Assembly: GCA_937951485.1 (NCBI GenBank)
Contig: CALEDJ010000045.1
Span: forward strand, 62,001-126,000
DNA from: an uncultured bacterium
GTDB taxonomy: Bacteria; Hydrogenedentota; Hydrogenedentia; Hydrogenedentales; CAILVY01
Length of the DNA: 64,000 nucleotides
Direction: 5' to 3'
Shown: in pieces, positions 34,518 through 43,306 of the stretch
Position numbering within the stretch: position 1 is the first letter of the stretch
How the letters are laid out: every line of letters begins with the position of its first letter
The notes under the pieces: model-generated
What the model was told of the DNA's origin: nothing
The model's input: only the letters and a program-made list of their open reading frames with translations
Databases searched by the model: none
Program-made: the position numbers and the translations under genes

Positions 34518-37283
34518 ATGCGCCGGGAAAAGGTTGCGCTTGTCTGCCTACTGGTTGGGATGCACTGCGCCCCGGCGGCGCAGACGCCGCCGGCGGCGCA
34601 GACGCCGCCGGCGGCGTTTACGAAGACGCAGAGTTCCCTGTATCCCGAAGCGGTGCGCGAACGCTTGCGGGCCAACGTGGCGGAGCGCGACTGGGCGGCA
34701 GGGGTGCGCGACGACCTGGTCGCGGCGGCGCGGCCATGGCGCGAGATGAGCGACGATGCGCTGTGGGCGCTCATGTTCTCGCCCACCATCGGGCGTTCCT
34801 GGATGGTGTGGTCAAACGGACACTGTCCGGCGTGCGGTCGGGATGTGCCGATGTACACCTGGAAGATCACGGCGATGGACCGCCCGTGGAAGGTGCAGTG
34901 TCCGCATTGCAGCGAGATTTTCCCCAAAAACGATTTCGCCGCGTTTTACCAATCCGGATTGGACGGGCGGGGCATTTTTCGTCCCGAAAACGCGGACCGT
35001 TCGCTGCTCTTTAACACGGAGCATCCGGACGCCGGGGACCCGCTGCATCTGTTCGGCGTGGACGATGGCGACGGCTATGTCGAGGGCGAGAAGCGCTGGC
35101 GCTTCATCGGAGCCTATCTCGTTTACGGGCAGTGGAAGCAGGCGGTGCTCGGGGGAATCCGCGTGCTGGCGGCCGCGCACCTGCTGACGGGCGACCCGGT
35201 CTATGCGCGCAAGGCGGCGATCCTGCTCGACCGCGTGGCGGACCTCTATCCCGAATTTGATTACGAAACGCAAGGCTATGTGTATGAGCAGCGAATCAGC
35301 CGGGGATATGTATCCGTGTGGCACGATGCCTGTGAAGAAACCCGCGAACTCGTCATGGCCTATGACATGATTTTCGACGCCATCAAGGAGGATGCGGAAC
35401 TCGCGGCCTATCTGTCCCGAAAGGCCGCACAGCACGGCCTCGAAAATCCGAAAACCACTTTCGCCGACATCCAGCGCAACATCGAAGACCGGATTCTGCG
35501 CGACGCGGTCATCAATCGTCCCAGGATCACCTCCAACTATCCCCGCACCGAGATCGCCGTGGCGATCATCCATGCGGTGCTCGGCGGCCCGGAACACCGC
35601 GAGGCGTTCGACGCCGAGGTGAACGGCATGCTGGCCAAGGCGACCGCCGTGGACGGCGTGACGGGTGAAAAGGGCCTTGCGGGCTATGCCGCCTTCACCA
35701 TCCAAGCGCTCGCGATGTTTCTCGCCGAATTCGACAAGATGGACGGCGAATTTCTCCCGGAAATGCTGCGGCGCTGCCCGCGCCTGCGCGAAACGTACCG
35801 CTTCCACATTGACACGCTGTGCATTGACCGCTACTACCCCCAGTCCGGCGACGCCGGCGCCTTCGCGGCTCCCAGCGCCGACTATTGCGGCGTCATCCTG
35901 CAGACGCCGGGCGTCCATGGCGTCGCTTCCTCGCGTTGGACGCATGTCCCCGCGTCGCCCTTCACCTTTCTGCTGCGCATGTCGGAACTGACCGGCGACC
36001 CGGCTTATGCGCAAATCGCGTGGCGCGGCAACAACCGGCGTCTCGACGGGCTGCCCCATGACCTCTACACGGAGGATGAGGCCGCCGCGCACGCGGCCTT
36101 CGCAAGAATCATCGAGACGCACGGCGCGGACCTGCGCCTCGAAAGCGTCAACAAACAGGAATGGCGCATCGCCATCCTGCGATCCGGCGCGGACGACAAC
36201 GCGCGCGCGGCATGGCTGGACTATGACTCCGGCGGCGGCCACGGCCACCAGGACGCGCTCAACCTCGGCCTCTTCGCGCATGGGGTGGACCTGATGCCGG
36301 AGTTCGGCTATCCGCCCGTGCAATTCGGCGGCTGGGGATCGCCGAGGGCGCGGTGGTATCTCATGAGCGCCGCGCACAACACCGTCGTGGTGGACGGGCA
36401 GAACAGCGCGTCCGGCGGCGGAAATACCACGCTGTGGGTCGTCGGCGATGTGCTGAAAGTCATCCGCGCCGAAGCGGCGGCATGCAACCAGGGGCGGCGC
36501 TTCGAGCGCACGGCGGCGCTGGTGGACGTGTCGCCGGACCGGTTCTATCTCGTGGACCTCTTCCGCGTGGAAGGCGGCGCGGACCATACCCTGTTCATGC
36601 ACAGTCACTTCGGCGAGGCGCAGGCGCATGGACTGACCCTGCGCGACGCGCCGGACTACGGGCACGGAACCATCATGCGCAACGTCCGCATGGACCCCAC
36701 CCCCGCGCCCGGCTGGCATATCGAATGGCGCGTCGAGGATCGGCGCGGGCTGTTGCCGGAACCCCGCGACCTGCGCGTGCGCTACATCGGCCTGACGCCG
36801 GACTGCGCGGCGGGGCTGGCGGAAGGCTGGATTTCGCCCGGGCTATACAACGCCACGGAGGAGGTCTGGATACCGCGCATGCTGGTGCGGCGTCAGGGCG
36901 ACGCGGGCGCGCCGCTGCTCTCGACCTTCGCCGGGGTGATTGAGGCGTATTCCGGCGCGCCGACCGTGCAATCCGTGGAGCGGCTGCCGGTGCGCAACGC
37001 CGCCGGCGAAACGCTCTCCGAGGCGCACCTCGCGTTGCGTATCACGCTCGCCGATGGTCGGCAGGACCTCTTCATGGCGCGCGACCCGGAGGTCTTGCCG
37101 CCGGGGGAACATATCTGGATTCCCGATCTACAGATGCAGACCGATGCCGATGCCTGCATCCTCCGTCGCCGACCCGATCAAAGCGTCGAATACGCCGCAT
37201 TGTGTCAGGGCAGTTTCATCACCGCCGGTGATTTTGAAGTGTTCCTGCCGGAGATGACTGCATTTCATGTAGTGAAGCAGTAA
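34518..37283 (+). CDS. exported heparinase II/III-family polysaccharide lyase-like protein
   Basis: 921 residues from ATG 34518, with GAGGGG upstream. A signal peptide (LVCLLVGMHCAPA) precedes a low-complexity AQTPPA-AQTPPA repeat, encoded by an 18-bp tandem duplication near 34580-34615. Then come an alpha-toroid N-terminal domain (about 100-530) and a beta-sandwich C-terminal part (about 540-920), as in heparinase II/III and alginate lyase-like enzymes. GHGHQDALNLGLFAHG with Tyr/His residues and MSAAHNTVVVDGQNS are typical catalytic-region motifs. An embedded zinc-ribbon-like pair (GHCPACGRD and VQCPHCSE) lies near residues 75-105. Expected to depolymerise uronic-acid polysaccharides outside the cell; polymer unknown. 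Confidence 0.85.
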   Translation: MRREKVALVCLLVGMHCAPAAQTPPAAQTPPAAFTKTQSSLYPEAVRERLRANVAERDWAAGVRDDLVAAARPWREMSDDALWALMFSPTIGRSWMVWSNGHCPACGRDVPMYTWKITAMDRPWKVQCPHCSEIFPKNDFAAFYQSGLDGRGIFRPENADRSLLFNTEHPDAGDPLHLFGVDDGDGYVEGEKRWRFIGAYLVYGQWKQAVLGGIRVLAAAHLLTGDPVYARKAAILLDRVADLYPEFDYETQGYVYEQRISRGYVSVWHDACEETRELVMAYDMIFDAIKEDAELAAYLSRKAAQHGLENPKTTFADIQRNIEDRILRDAVINRPRITSNYPRTEIAVAIIHAVLGGPEHREAFDAEVNGMLAKATAVDGVTGEKGLAGYAAFTIQALAMFLAEFDKMDGEFLPEMLRRCPRLRETYRFHIDTLCIDRYYPQSGDAGAFAAPSADYCGVILQTPGVHGVASSRWTHVPASPFTFLLRMSELTGDPAYAQIAWRGNNRRLDGLPHDLYTEDEAAAHAAFARIIETHGADLRLESVNKQEWRIAILRSGADDNARAAWLDYDSGGGHGHQDALNLGLFAHGVDLMPEFGYPPVQFGGWGSPRARWYLMSAAHNTVVVDGQNSASGGGNTTLWVVGDVLKVIRAEAAACNQGRRFERTAALVDVSPDRFYLVDLFRVEGGADHTLFMHSHFGEAQAHGLTLRDAPDYGHGTIMRNVRMDPTPAPGWHIEWRVEDRRGLLPEPRDLRVRYIGLTPDCAAGLAEGWISPGLYNATEEVWIPRMLVRRQGDAGAPLLSTFAGVIEAYSGAPTVQSVERLPVRNAAGETLSEAHLALRITLADGRQDLFMARDPEVLPPGEHIWIPDLQMQTDADACILRRRPDQSVEYAALCQGSFITAGDFEVFLPEMTAFHVVKQ

Positions 37284-37415
37284 TATGGTCTCTATTGCGT
37301 CTGCGTGGTCTTGTTTTTATGCTGGCGCGTAAACATGTCATCGTTTTTGTGGATACTATACCGCTTATTATGCAGGCCCTTTTTCCATACTCAACCATAA
37401 TCTGTTGAAAAAGCC

Positions 37416-38141
37416 ATGTTTCCTCTTTATGACGATATCCCCGCCCGCAGATTTCCGTGGATGACGTGGGGGCTGATTGTGGCCAACGTCATTGTTTTCG
37501 GTTTTCAATTGACCCTGTCAGATCGGCAACTGGAGATTCTGTTTCAGATTTTCGCCATTGTGCCCCGGCGATTTGTGCATCCGGAGTGGGCGTTGTTTAC
37601 AGGGCTTCCCGCGGGTGATTTCCTGCCTTTTCTAACATATCAGTTTCTGCATGGCGGGTGGTTTCATCTGATCCTCAATATGTGGACGCTCTGGATATTT
37701 GGAAACAACGTTGAAGACGCCATGGGACCAATCCGTTTTCTCACGTTCTATCTGATCTGCGGCATGGTGGCGGGCGTGGCGCATCTTCTCACCAATCCGA
37801 TGTCGGTGATTCCCGCTGTGGGCGCCTCCGGCGCCATTGCGGGCGTGTTGGGCGCCTATTTCCGACTCTATCCTCTGGCGCGGGTGATCTGCGTGGTGCC
37901 TGTCTTCTTCTATCCCCTCCTGATAGGCGTGCCCGCATTTTTCTATTTGCTTCTCTGGTTCTGGTCCCAGTTTTTCAGCGGGGCGCTTTCCCTCCTCCAG
38001 CCGGGACAGGCGGGGGGAATCGCATGGTGGGCCCACATCGGTGGTTTTGTGGCGGGGTTGTTCGCTCATCCGTGGTTTATTATATGGCGTCCCCCGCCTG
38101 CCGGCTGGAGGCCCGCGCGACAGCCAGGGCGCCGCTGGTGA
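37416..38141 (+). CDS. rhomboid-family intramembrane serine protease
   Basis: 241 residues. Six or seven hydrophobic segments are visible. Rhomboid motifs are present: helix 2 His-rich FLHGGWFHLILNMWTLWIFG with the oxyanion Asn, catalytic Ser138 in AVGASGAIAGVLGAYF, and catalytic His207 in WWAHIGGFVAGLFA. It cleaves transmembrane segments within the membrane. The C-terminus ends in a short Arg/Pro-rich cytosolic tail. The ribosome binding site is weak. The neighbours are unrelated to proteolysis. Confidence 0.95.
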   Translation: MFPLYDDIPARRFPWMTWGLIVANVIVFGFQLTLSDRQLEILFQIFAIVPRRFVHPEWALFTGLPAGDFLPFLTYQFLHGGWFHLILNMWTLWIFGNNVEDAMGPIRFLTFYLICGMVAGVAHLLTNPMSVIPAVGASGAIAGVLGAYFRLYPLARVICVVPVFFYPLLIGVPAFFYLLLWFWSQFFSGALSLLQPGQAGGIAWWAHIGGFVAGLFAHPWFIIWRPPPAGWRPARQPGRRW

Positions 38142-38653
38142 TCCCCCAAACAGCAGACGCCCCCGTGGCAGGAGTCGGCACGGGGACGTTGCCAGGGCCT
38201 TACGCTTTGCATCCTCGGAGGACGCTCTGCCCAATTAAGCAGCAAGATGCGTTCCCAACACCCCAGATTCAGCAACGCATTGATACATAACGGGATAGAC
38301 AAAGCCGTGCGGGGTTCTGGTCGGCGATTGCCGCCGAAAAATCGGCATCTTGCCAATTTCTCGGACAATTTGGCGGCATCCAAGCGCCCGCCGCATCCCG
38401 CGTATTTTCGGTCAGAAAACAACGATTTGGGCAACATTTTGGCCGACGGAAGCAATTGTTGCTCTTACCCGGTCATTGCGAGCGAAGCGAAGCGCAGTGC
38501 GGCAATCTGGATACCTGGTGCGTCTCAGATTGCAAAATCAGACCCATCTTTTGCGCCATACGGCTGAAATGTTGCCGATTTCGAGATTTTCGGAGGCTTG
38601 CATTTTCACGCGGCTGTCGCTATCGTGATATCCGAGGACACAAGGAGGTTTTC
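38142..38653. repeat. 512-bp intergenic region with partial interspersed repeats
   Basis: No gene. A partial CGTCATTGCGAGCGAAGCGA element is at 38472-38520 (sister of 19786-19889) and CGGCTGAAATGTTGCC at 38561-38576 matches the inverted-repeat end at 19912-19930. A strong AAGGAGG at 38643-38649 belongs to the next gene. Confidence 0.6.
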
Positions 38654-41140
38654 ATGCCCGAAAATCCCCCCGCCAAACTCCGCATCTACTGCATCTGCGG
38701 GCAAAAAATGAGGGTTTCCAGCAATATGCTGGGTCGCCCGGGCAAGTGCGTCGCCTGTCGTCAAAAAATGCGGATTCCCAGGTTGGATGAACTGCCGGGC
38801 GACGGTTCAGGATATTATGAATTTTACCTGAAAGACCATCCTGAGTTTCTTCGCAAGCCCGCAGCGGCCAGAAGTGTGGAACGAGCGATCCGAGAAGAAG
38901 AGGAAGAAGAGCGCGGAGAGGAACAGGAAGACCTGGCGCTGGGCGACCCGTCGGAGGCGACCGAATACATCCCGCTGGATGTTCTGGAGCCGCTCCGGAT
39001 TTTGTGCAGTTTTGAATATGCCATTGAACGCCGCCTGGAGGCCCTGCGTCAGGCGGGCCGTCACACCGATGTGCTCGACAAGCCGACGCTCCTGAGTTAT
39101 CGCGCGTTGGTGCGGAACGCCCGCAGCGCGTTGGATGAGCAACTGCGTCAGCGCCTGCACGAGACGGTGGAGCAACTCTCGGGCGTGTCGGAGCAAATCG
39201 CCCGGGCGGTGTTGGGGTTTCGCATCGGGGAGATGGATTTCGCGACATTCCAGTCCACGGCGCTCGCACTGCGGGAACGCCGGGAGCGCCTGGAGCGGCG
39301 GCGGGTGAATCTGCGCGGCTGGCTGGCGGTGAATGATCCCTATCTCGCGGGCGGCTACATCGAGGTGCAACTGGAACAGATTTCCAGCGACGGGGGAGAA
39401 GTCACCTTCCCTTTGGAACCCAAACCCGCCGGCACCCTGATGGACCACTTCATCGAACGCCTCCGCGAAGCGTTGAAAACACGGGAGCATGCGGAACGAA
39501 AACTGAGCGAACGCAAACGCATGGAGCACGAAGGCGGGCTTTCGGGCACCGCGCTGGAGGACTGCCGCGCGGATGCCATCGCCGAGCGGGAACGCGCATG
39601 GGCCGCCGTGTCATTCTATCGGGCGCGGTTGGAGCAACTGGTGCAGGACTGCGAAGGGGATATCAAAGCGGCGCGCGCGCATCTTGAGGCGGCCCGAGGA
39701 CGTCTCGACACCGGCGAGATTGATCTTTTGAAATTCCAGGAGATAGAGATGACGCTCCTGCGGGCGCAGGCGGATTATGCCAAAGCGAGGGACCTGGCGC
39801 GCCGCGCCCTGGCCGCTGACCGCGGCGCCGCCGTTCCCCGTGCGACGGGCACTTTTCTCAGGCGCATCGGTCGCGCGGACAAGACCGCCATCGGCATAGA
39901 CTCCTGGATCGCCTGGTTTGCATCCACGTTGATCATCCTGAACACGCTTACGCCCATGTCCAGGGCGCAGATCGGCAGCAACATGGCTGTCGCCCAGGGA
40001 ATGGTCATTGGATTTTTCGTGATGGCGGTGCTTCTGGCCGCTTTCGCGTGCGTTCCCCGGCGTGACCTGCGCGGTGCGCTTGTCACCGGCCACTGGCTTA
40101 TCGCCGCCCTGGTGGGCGCATACCACATCCAGCGCACCTGGCACAGTATGAGCGCGATCGGCGTGGAAATGCGCTCGGACCCGGCATGGTTTTCAGGGTC
40201 GGGTATTATCCTCTTTCTGGCCTGGATTGCGGTGATTGGAATTGCCGCACTCATCGCCCTGGCGCCCTATCCGCGATTGCGTTATCTCCCTGTCGCAACA
40301 GGAGTGGCAATCGTTGCTCTCATCGCCGGCGTGTTCACCGATTTCAGCGGCGCATTGTTGCCGCGCCCCACGCTGGATGTCCCGGAAATTGTGATCTCCG
40401 AGAGCGACCCTTCCCAATATGACGTCTCGATTGCCGTGGAGAACCAGGGCGTTATCCGGCGCCGCATGTGGCTTGGCGGACGACGGCATCAGGTTCCCTA
40501 TCCCGCCCTGCTGGTGTTGGAACGACGCATCGGCAGCGATTCGTGGGAGGATGCAGGGTTGCCGGTGCGGATGCGCCGAGATCAGCAGCCCGTGTGGTCG
40601 GATGTGCGTCACTGGCAGGCGTTTCCGTTGCTGCCCCTGGGTGCAGGCAGCCGAATCACGCTGCAATACCGCCTCCAGCCCGGCGTCTATCGCGCCCAAT
40701 TGATATTGGAACCATGGAACCAGGAACGCGTGCGTCGCGAGTTCTCCCTGTCTCCGCCGCCGCTTCCGGATGCATCCCTGCCCGCGGACTCCGCGGGTCT
40801 GGAAGAAACGTCGCTCCGGCACGACCCACTGGTGGAGTCGTTCCAAGGCGCAGATGAATTGCCCGCGGATCCCGCCATACTGGCCCCGCCGCCCATGGGC
40901 GTAAGGGTCGAACTGCGCGGCCTCATCAACGCTGCCGATTTCACGCCCCGATTCTCCGTGATCGTATATGCGCCGAACGGAACGGTCACGCAAAAACGCG
41001 TGTCGCTGGGGGACGAGATATACAGTCCCTGGCATGCAACCGAATATAACCCCGCCCTGAAAACCCTCACGGTGTCAGATGGTTCCCGCATGTTGGCCCT
41101 CCAACCGGGCGATACGCTGTATCTCGAAATTGGCCCCTGA
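38654..41140 (+). CDS. zinc-ribbon / coiled-coil / multi-pass membrane protein, unknown function
   Basis: 828 residues from ATG 38654 with a near-perfect AAGGAGG. Domain order: a CxC/CxxC zinc ribbon (residues about 10-45, YCICGQKMRVSSNMLG, then KCVACRQKMRIP); a Glu-rich stretch (REEEEEERGEEQED); long helical coiled-coil segments (about 110-400); four or five transmembrane helices (about 415-575, e.g. FFVMAVLLAAFACV); and an outside C-terminal beta-rich domain with DUF-like strands (about 600-828). The same sort of ribbon starts several planctomycete proteins. I do not recognise the whole. It could be an envelope-organising or sensor protein that joins a cytosolic metal site to an extracellular domain. 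Confidence 0.8.
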   Translation: MPENPPAKLRIYCICGQKMRVSSNMLGRPGKCVACRQKMRIPRLDELPGDGSGYYEFYLKDHPEFLRKPAAARSVERAIREEEEEERGEEQEDLALGDPSEATEYIPLDVLEPLRILCSFEYAIERRLEALRQAGRHTDVLDKPTLLSYRALVRNARSALDEQLRQRLHETVEQLSGVSEQIARAVLGFRIGEMDFATFQSTALALRERRERLERRRVNLRGWLAVNDPYLAGGYIEVQLEQISSDGGEVTFPLEPKPAGTLMDHFIERLREALKTREHAERKLSERKRMEHEGGLSGTALEDCRADAIAERERAWAAVSFYRARLEQLVQDCEGDIKAARAHLEAARGRLDTGEIDLLKFQEIEMTLLRAQADYAKARDLARRALAADRGAAVPRATGTFLRRIGRADKTAIGIDSWIAWFASTLIILNTLTPMSRAQIGSNMAVAQGMVIGFFVMAVLLAAFACVPRRDLRGALVTGHWLIAALVGAYHIQRTWHSMSAIGVEMRSDPAWFSGSGIILFLAWIAVIGIAALIALAPYPRLRYLPVATGVAIVALIAGVFTDFSGALLPRPTLDVPEIVISESDPSQYDVSIAVENQGVIRRRMWLGGRRHQVPYPALLVLERRIGSDSWEDAGLPVRMRRDQQPVWSDVRHWQAFPLLPLGAGSRITLQYRLQPGVYRAQLILEPWNQERVRREFSLSPPPLPDASLPADSAGLEETSLRHDPLVESFQGADELPADPAILAPPPMGVRVELRGLINAADFTPRFSVIVYAPNGTVTQKRVSLGDEIYSPWHATEYNPALKTLTVSDGSRMLALQPGDTLYLEIGP

Positions 41141-41689
41141 GAAAAGCGCCAAGGACTGAGGAATACTGCGGAAACATTGCACCATGCGCCCTGCCCACGC
41201 GGGAAAGGACCAACAGAACCATCAAGAGGCCCCTCTAGGATATACGCAGTGCGATGAGGACCATGCGGGAGGGATTGCCTTCAAAATTCGTCGTGTTCCG
41301 GAAGCAGCGTGCTTGTGGGCTATCGGGGTGTCCTGTCGGCACTTATCGGTCCAGTCGGTACTTATCGGTCCAATCCGTCCAATCAATCCGATCAGTCCGA
41401 TCGGTCCTGTGTTCACAGACGCCGCCTCGGGTGCAGCGCCATTTGGCCCGAATCCGTCTTCGCGGCCGTGGAAAAATTGACTTGTTCGGGGTTTGTGTGG
41501 TATTTTTCCCGGAATTGCATAGGCGGCGCGCGGTTCTGACGCGCTGCGAAGGGCGGGGCCTCCGCACTTTTTCTTAGTTTGTTTCACCCGGCGCGTTGCG
41601 GCGGCGTTCTGCATAGCCGTGGCGGGGCGGGTGTCGCGTGGGTTATTTTCGCGCGCGTCGGCGCGCGTGACGATTTTGGGAGAAGCACC
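41141..41689. other. 549-bp intergenic region with short-period GTCC repeats
   Basis: No gene with coding character. At 41334-41410 is a run of short units (TATCGGTCC, AATCCGTCC, AATCCGATC, AGTCCGATC), with a 19-bp near-duplication (GGCACTTATCGGTCCAGTC, then GGTACTTATCGGTCCAATC). The last ~110 bp before nadX should hold the promoter. Confidence 0.6.
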
Positions 41690-42538
41690 ATGACCAAGAT
41701 GAAAGTGGGATTGGTCGGGTGTGGCAATATCGGCGCGGACTTGTGCATTTTTCTGCAGAAGGGGTCCGTTCCTGCGGAAATCGCGGCATTGCACGATATC
41801 AATGAGGAACGGGCGAATCTGCTGAAGCGCAGTTTCCATCTGGATGCGCCGGTGTGTTCGCTGGAGGAGACGGCGGAGAAGGCGCATTTTCTGGTGGAGT
41901 GCGCCGTGGCGGAGGCGGTGAAGCCCGTGATTGAGGCGGCGATCCGGCATCGCCGGGACTGCCTCATCATGAGCGTGAGCGGCCTGATGGCGCATCCGGA
42001 GTTGCTGGAGGCGGCGCAGGAACGCAACATCCAGGTGCGGATTCCTTCCGGGGCGATCTGCGGACTGGACGGCATCCGCGCGGCGATGGAGGCGGGCCTG
42101 CACAGCGTGCTGCTGGTGACGCGCAAGCCGCCCAAGGGCCTGATGGGCGCGCCGTATTTGCAGGAGCATGAGATTCGGATTGACAACCTGACGGAGCCGA
42201 TGATCGTTTTCGAGGGCAATGCGCTCGAAGCGGCGCGGGCGTTTCCGGCCAATGTGAATGTGGCGGGCGCGCTCAGCCTGGCGGGCATCGGCCCCAAGGA
42301 GACCCGGGTGCGCATCATCGCGGACCCCAAAGCGACGGAGAATATCCACGAGATTCATGCGGAAGGCGCGTTCGGGCGCATGCAGACGGTGACGGCCAAC
42401 CTGCCGTCGCCGCGCAACCCGAAGTCCAGTTATCTGGCATCGCTGTCGGCCTGCGCTGAGTTGCGGGCGGCGGCGCAGGCGTTCCTGACGTATTGCACAT
42501 ACTGTGAAGAGAAGGTCAAGCAGCGCACGGGGTCGTAA
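41690..42538 (+). CDS. nadX: L-aspartate dehydrogenase
   Basis: 282 residues from ATG 41690 (GGGAGAAG upstream). The N-terminal Rossmann fold (VGLVGCGNIGADLCIFL) and the aspartate dehydrogenase core are clear: VSGLMAHPELLEAAQERNI, IPSGAICGLDGIRAAMEAG, LLVTRKPPKGL, FPANVNVAGALSLAGIG. The enzyme oxidises aspartate to iminoaspartate for NAD synthesis without oxygen, in place of NadB, or works in amination. It sits 37 bp upstream of rplU and may be co-transcribed with the ribosomal proteins. Confidence 0.93.
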   Translation: MTKMKVGLVGCGNIGADLCIFLQKGSVPAEIAALHDINEERANLLKRSFHLDAPVCSLEETAEKAHFLVECAVAEAVKPVIEAAIRHRRDCLIMSVSGLMAHPELLEAAQERNIQVRIPSGAICGLDGIRAAMEAGLHSVLLVTRKPPKGLMGAPYLQEHEIRIDNLTEPMIVFEGNALEAARAFPANVNVAGALSLAGIGPKETRVRIIADPKATENIHEIHAEGAFGRMQTVTANLPSPRNPKSSYLASLSACAELRAAAQAFLTYCTYCEEKVKQRTGS

Positions 42539-42575
42539 TGACGCGCGGCCCGCACAGCGTGAACGGAGAAGAGTC

Positions 42576-42887
42576 ATGTACGCAATAGTGAGCACCGGCG
42601 GAAAACAATATCGCGTGGCCCAGGGCGACACCCTGCGGGTCGAGAAGATTGATGCGGCCGTCGGCGATACGGTGGTTTTAGGACAGGTCCACATGGTCGC
42701 GAAGGAAGACGGGGTGGTAGTCGCTCCGGAGGCGCTCTCCGCCGCGAAGGTGACCGCCGAGGTCACGGGCCACGGCCGCCGCAAGAAGATTCGCGTCTTC
42801 AAGTACAAGCGGCGCAAGAATTACCGCCGCACCCAGGGACACCGGCAGGATTACACCGAAATTCGCATCCGGGAGATTGAGGCGTAA
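42576..42887 (+). CDS. rplU: ribosomal protein bL21
   Basis: 103 residues from ATG 42576 with GGAGAAGA upstream. MYAIVSTGGKQYRVAQGD, then VVLGQVHMVAKEDGV and VFKYKRRKNYRRTQGHRQDY are typical of bL21. It is followed by two REP-like units, then rpmA and obg, the usual bacterial order. Confidence 0.98.
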   Translation: MYAIVSTGGKQYRVAQGDTLRVEKIDAAVGDTVVLGQVHMVAKEDGVVVAPEALSAAKVTAEVTGHGRRKKIRVFKYKRRKNYRRTQGHRQDYTEIRIREIEA

Positions 42888-42908
42888 AGAGCGCGGGCGC
42901 TTGGGAGC

Positions 42909-42981
42909 GCGGGCGTGTCCCGCCCGCATGGGGCAGGCCAAAGCCTGTACTCCAGAACTGGGCGGCAGGCCAAGGCCTGTA
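42909..42981 (+). repeat. REP-like hairpins between rplU and rpmA
   Basis: GCGGGCGTGTCCCGCCCGC (42909-42927) is followed by two CAGGC..GCCTG units, GCAGGCCAAAGCCTGTACTC.. (42933-42958) and GCAGGCCAAGGCCTGTA (42965-42981). It fills the gap inside a ribosomal operon and may modulate readthrough or mRNA stability. Confidence 0.8.
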
Positions 42982-43018
42982 GATTCAGAAACAGACGGAA
43001 ATCGAGGAGCATGGAGTC

Positions 43019-43282
43019 ATGGCACACAAGAAGAGCGGCGGCAGCGCGCGCAATGGTCGCGAAAGCCATTCCAAACGACTTGGCGTGAAGAAGTACGGCG
43101 GCGAAGACGTGGTGGCGGGCAACATTCTGGTCCGCCAGCGCGGCACCAAACTGCTTCCGGGCCGCAACGTGGGCATGGGCAAGGACCACACCCTTTTTGC
43201 GCTGGTCAACGGCGTGGTGCAGTTCCGCTATGTGAAGAAAGGCCGGCAGTGCGTGGATGTCGTCCCCGCGACGGCGGAATAA
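43019..43282 (+). CDS. rpmA: ribosomal protein bL27
   Basis: 87 residues with GGAG 7 bp before the ATG. Starts [20 protein letters not shown], then [20 protein letters not shown] and [20 protein letters not shown], the standard bL27 sequence. It begins directly with MAHKKSGG, so there is no N-terminal extension of the Firmicutes kind that needs cleavage. Confidence 0.98.
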   Translation: MAHKKSGGSARNGRESHSKRLGVKKYGGEDVVAGNILVRQRGTKLLPGRNVGMGKDHTLFALVNGVVQFRYVKKGRQCVDVVPATAE

Positions 43283-43306
43283 TCCCATGCGCGGCGGCGC
43301 AGGCCC

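Noticed and set aside
34812..36719. Antisense open frame of 635 codons over the heparinase-like gene
   Set aside because: The sense frame has a signal peptide and lyase motifs; the antisense frame looks random.
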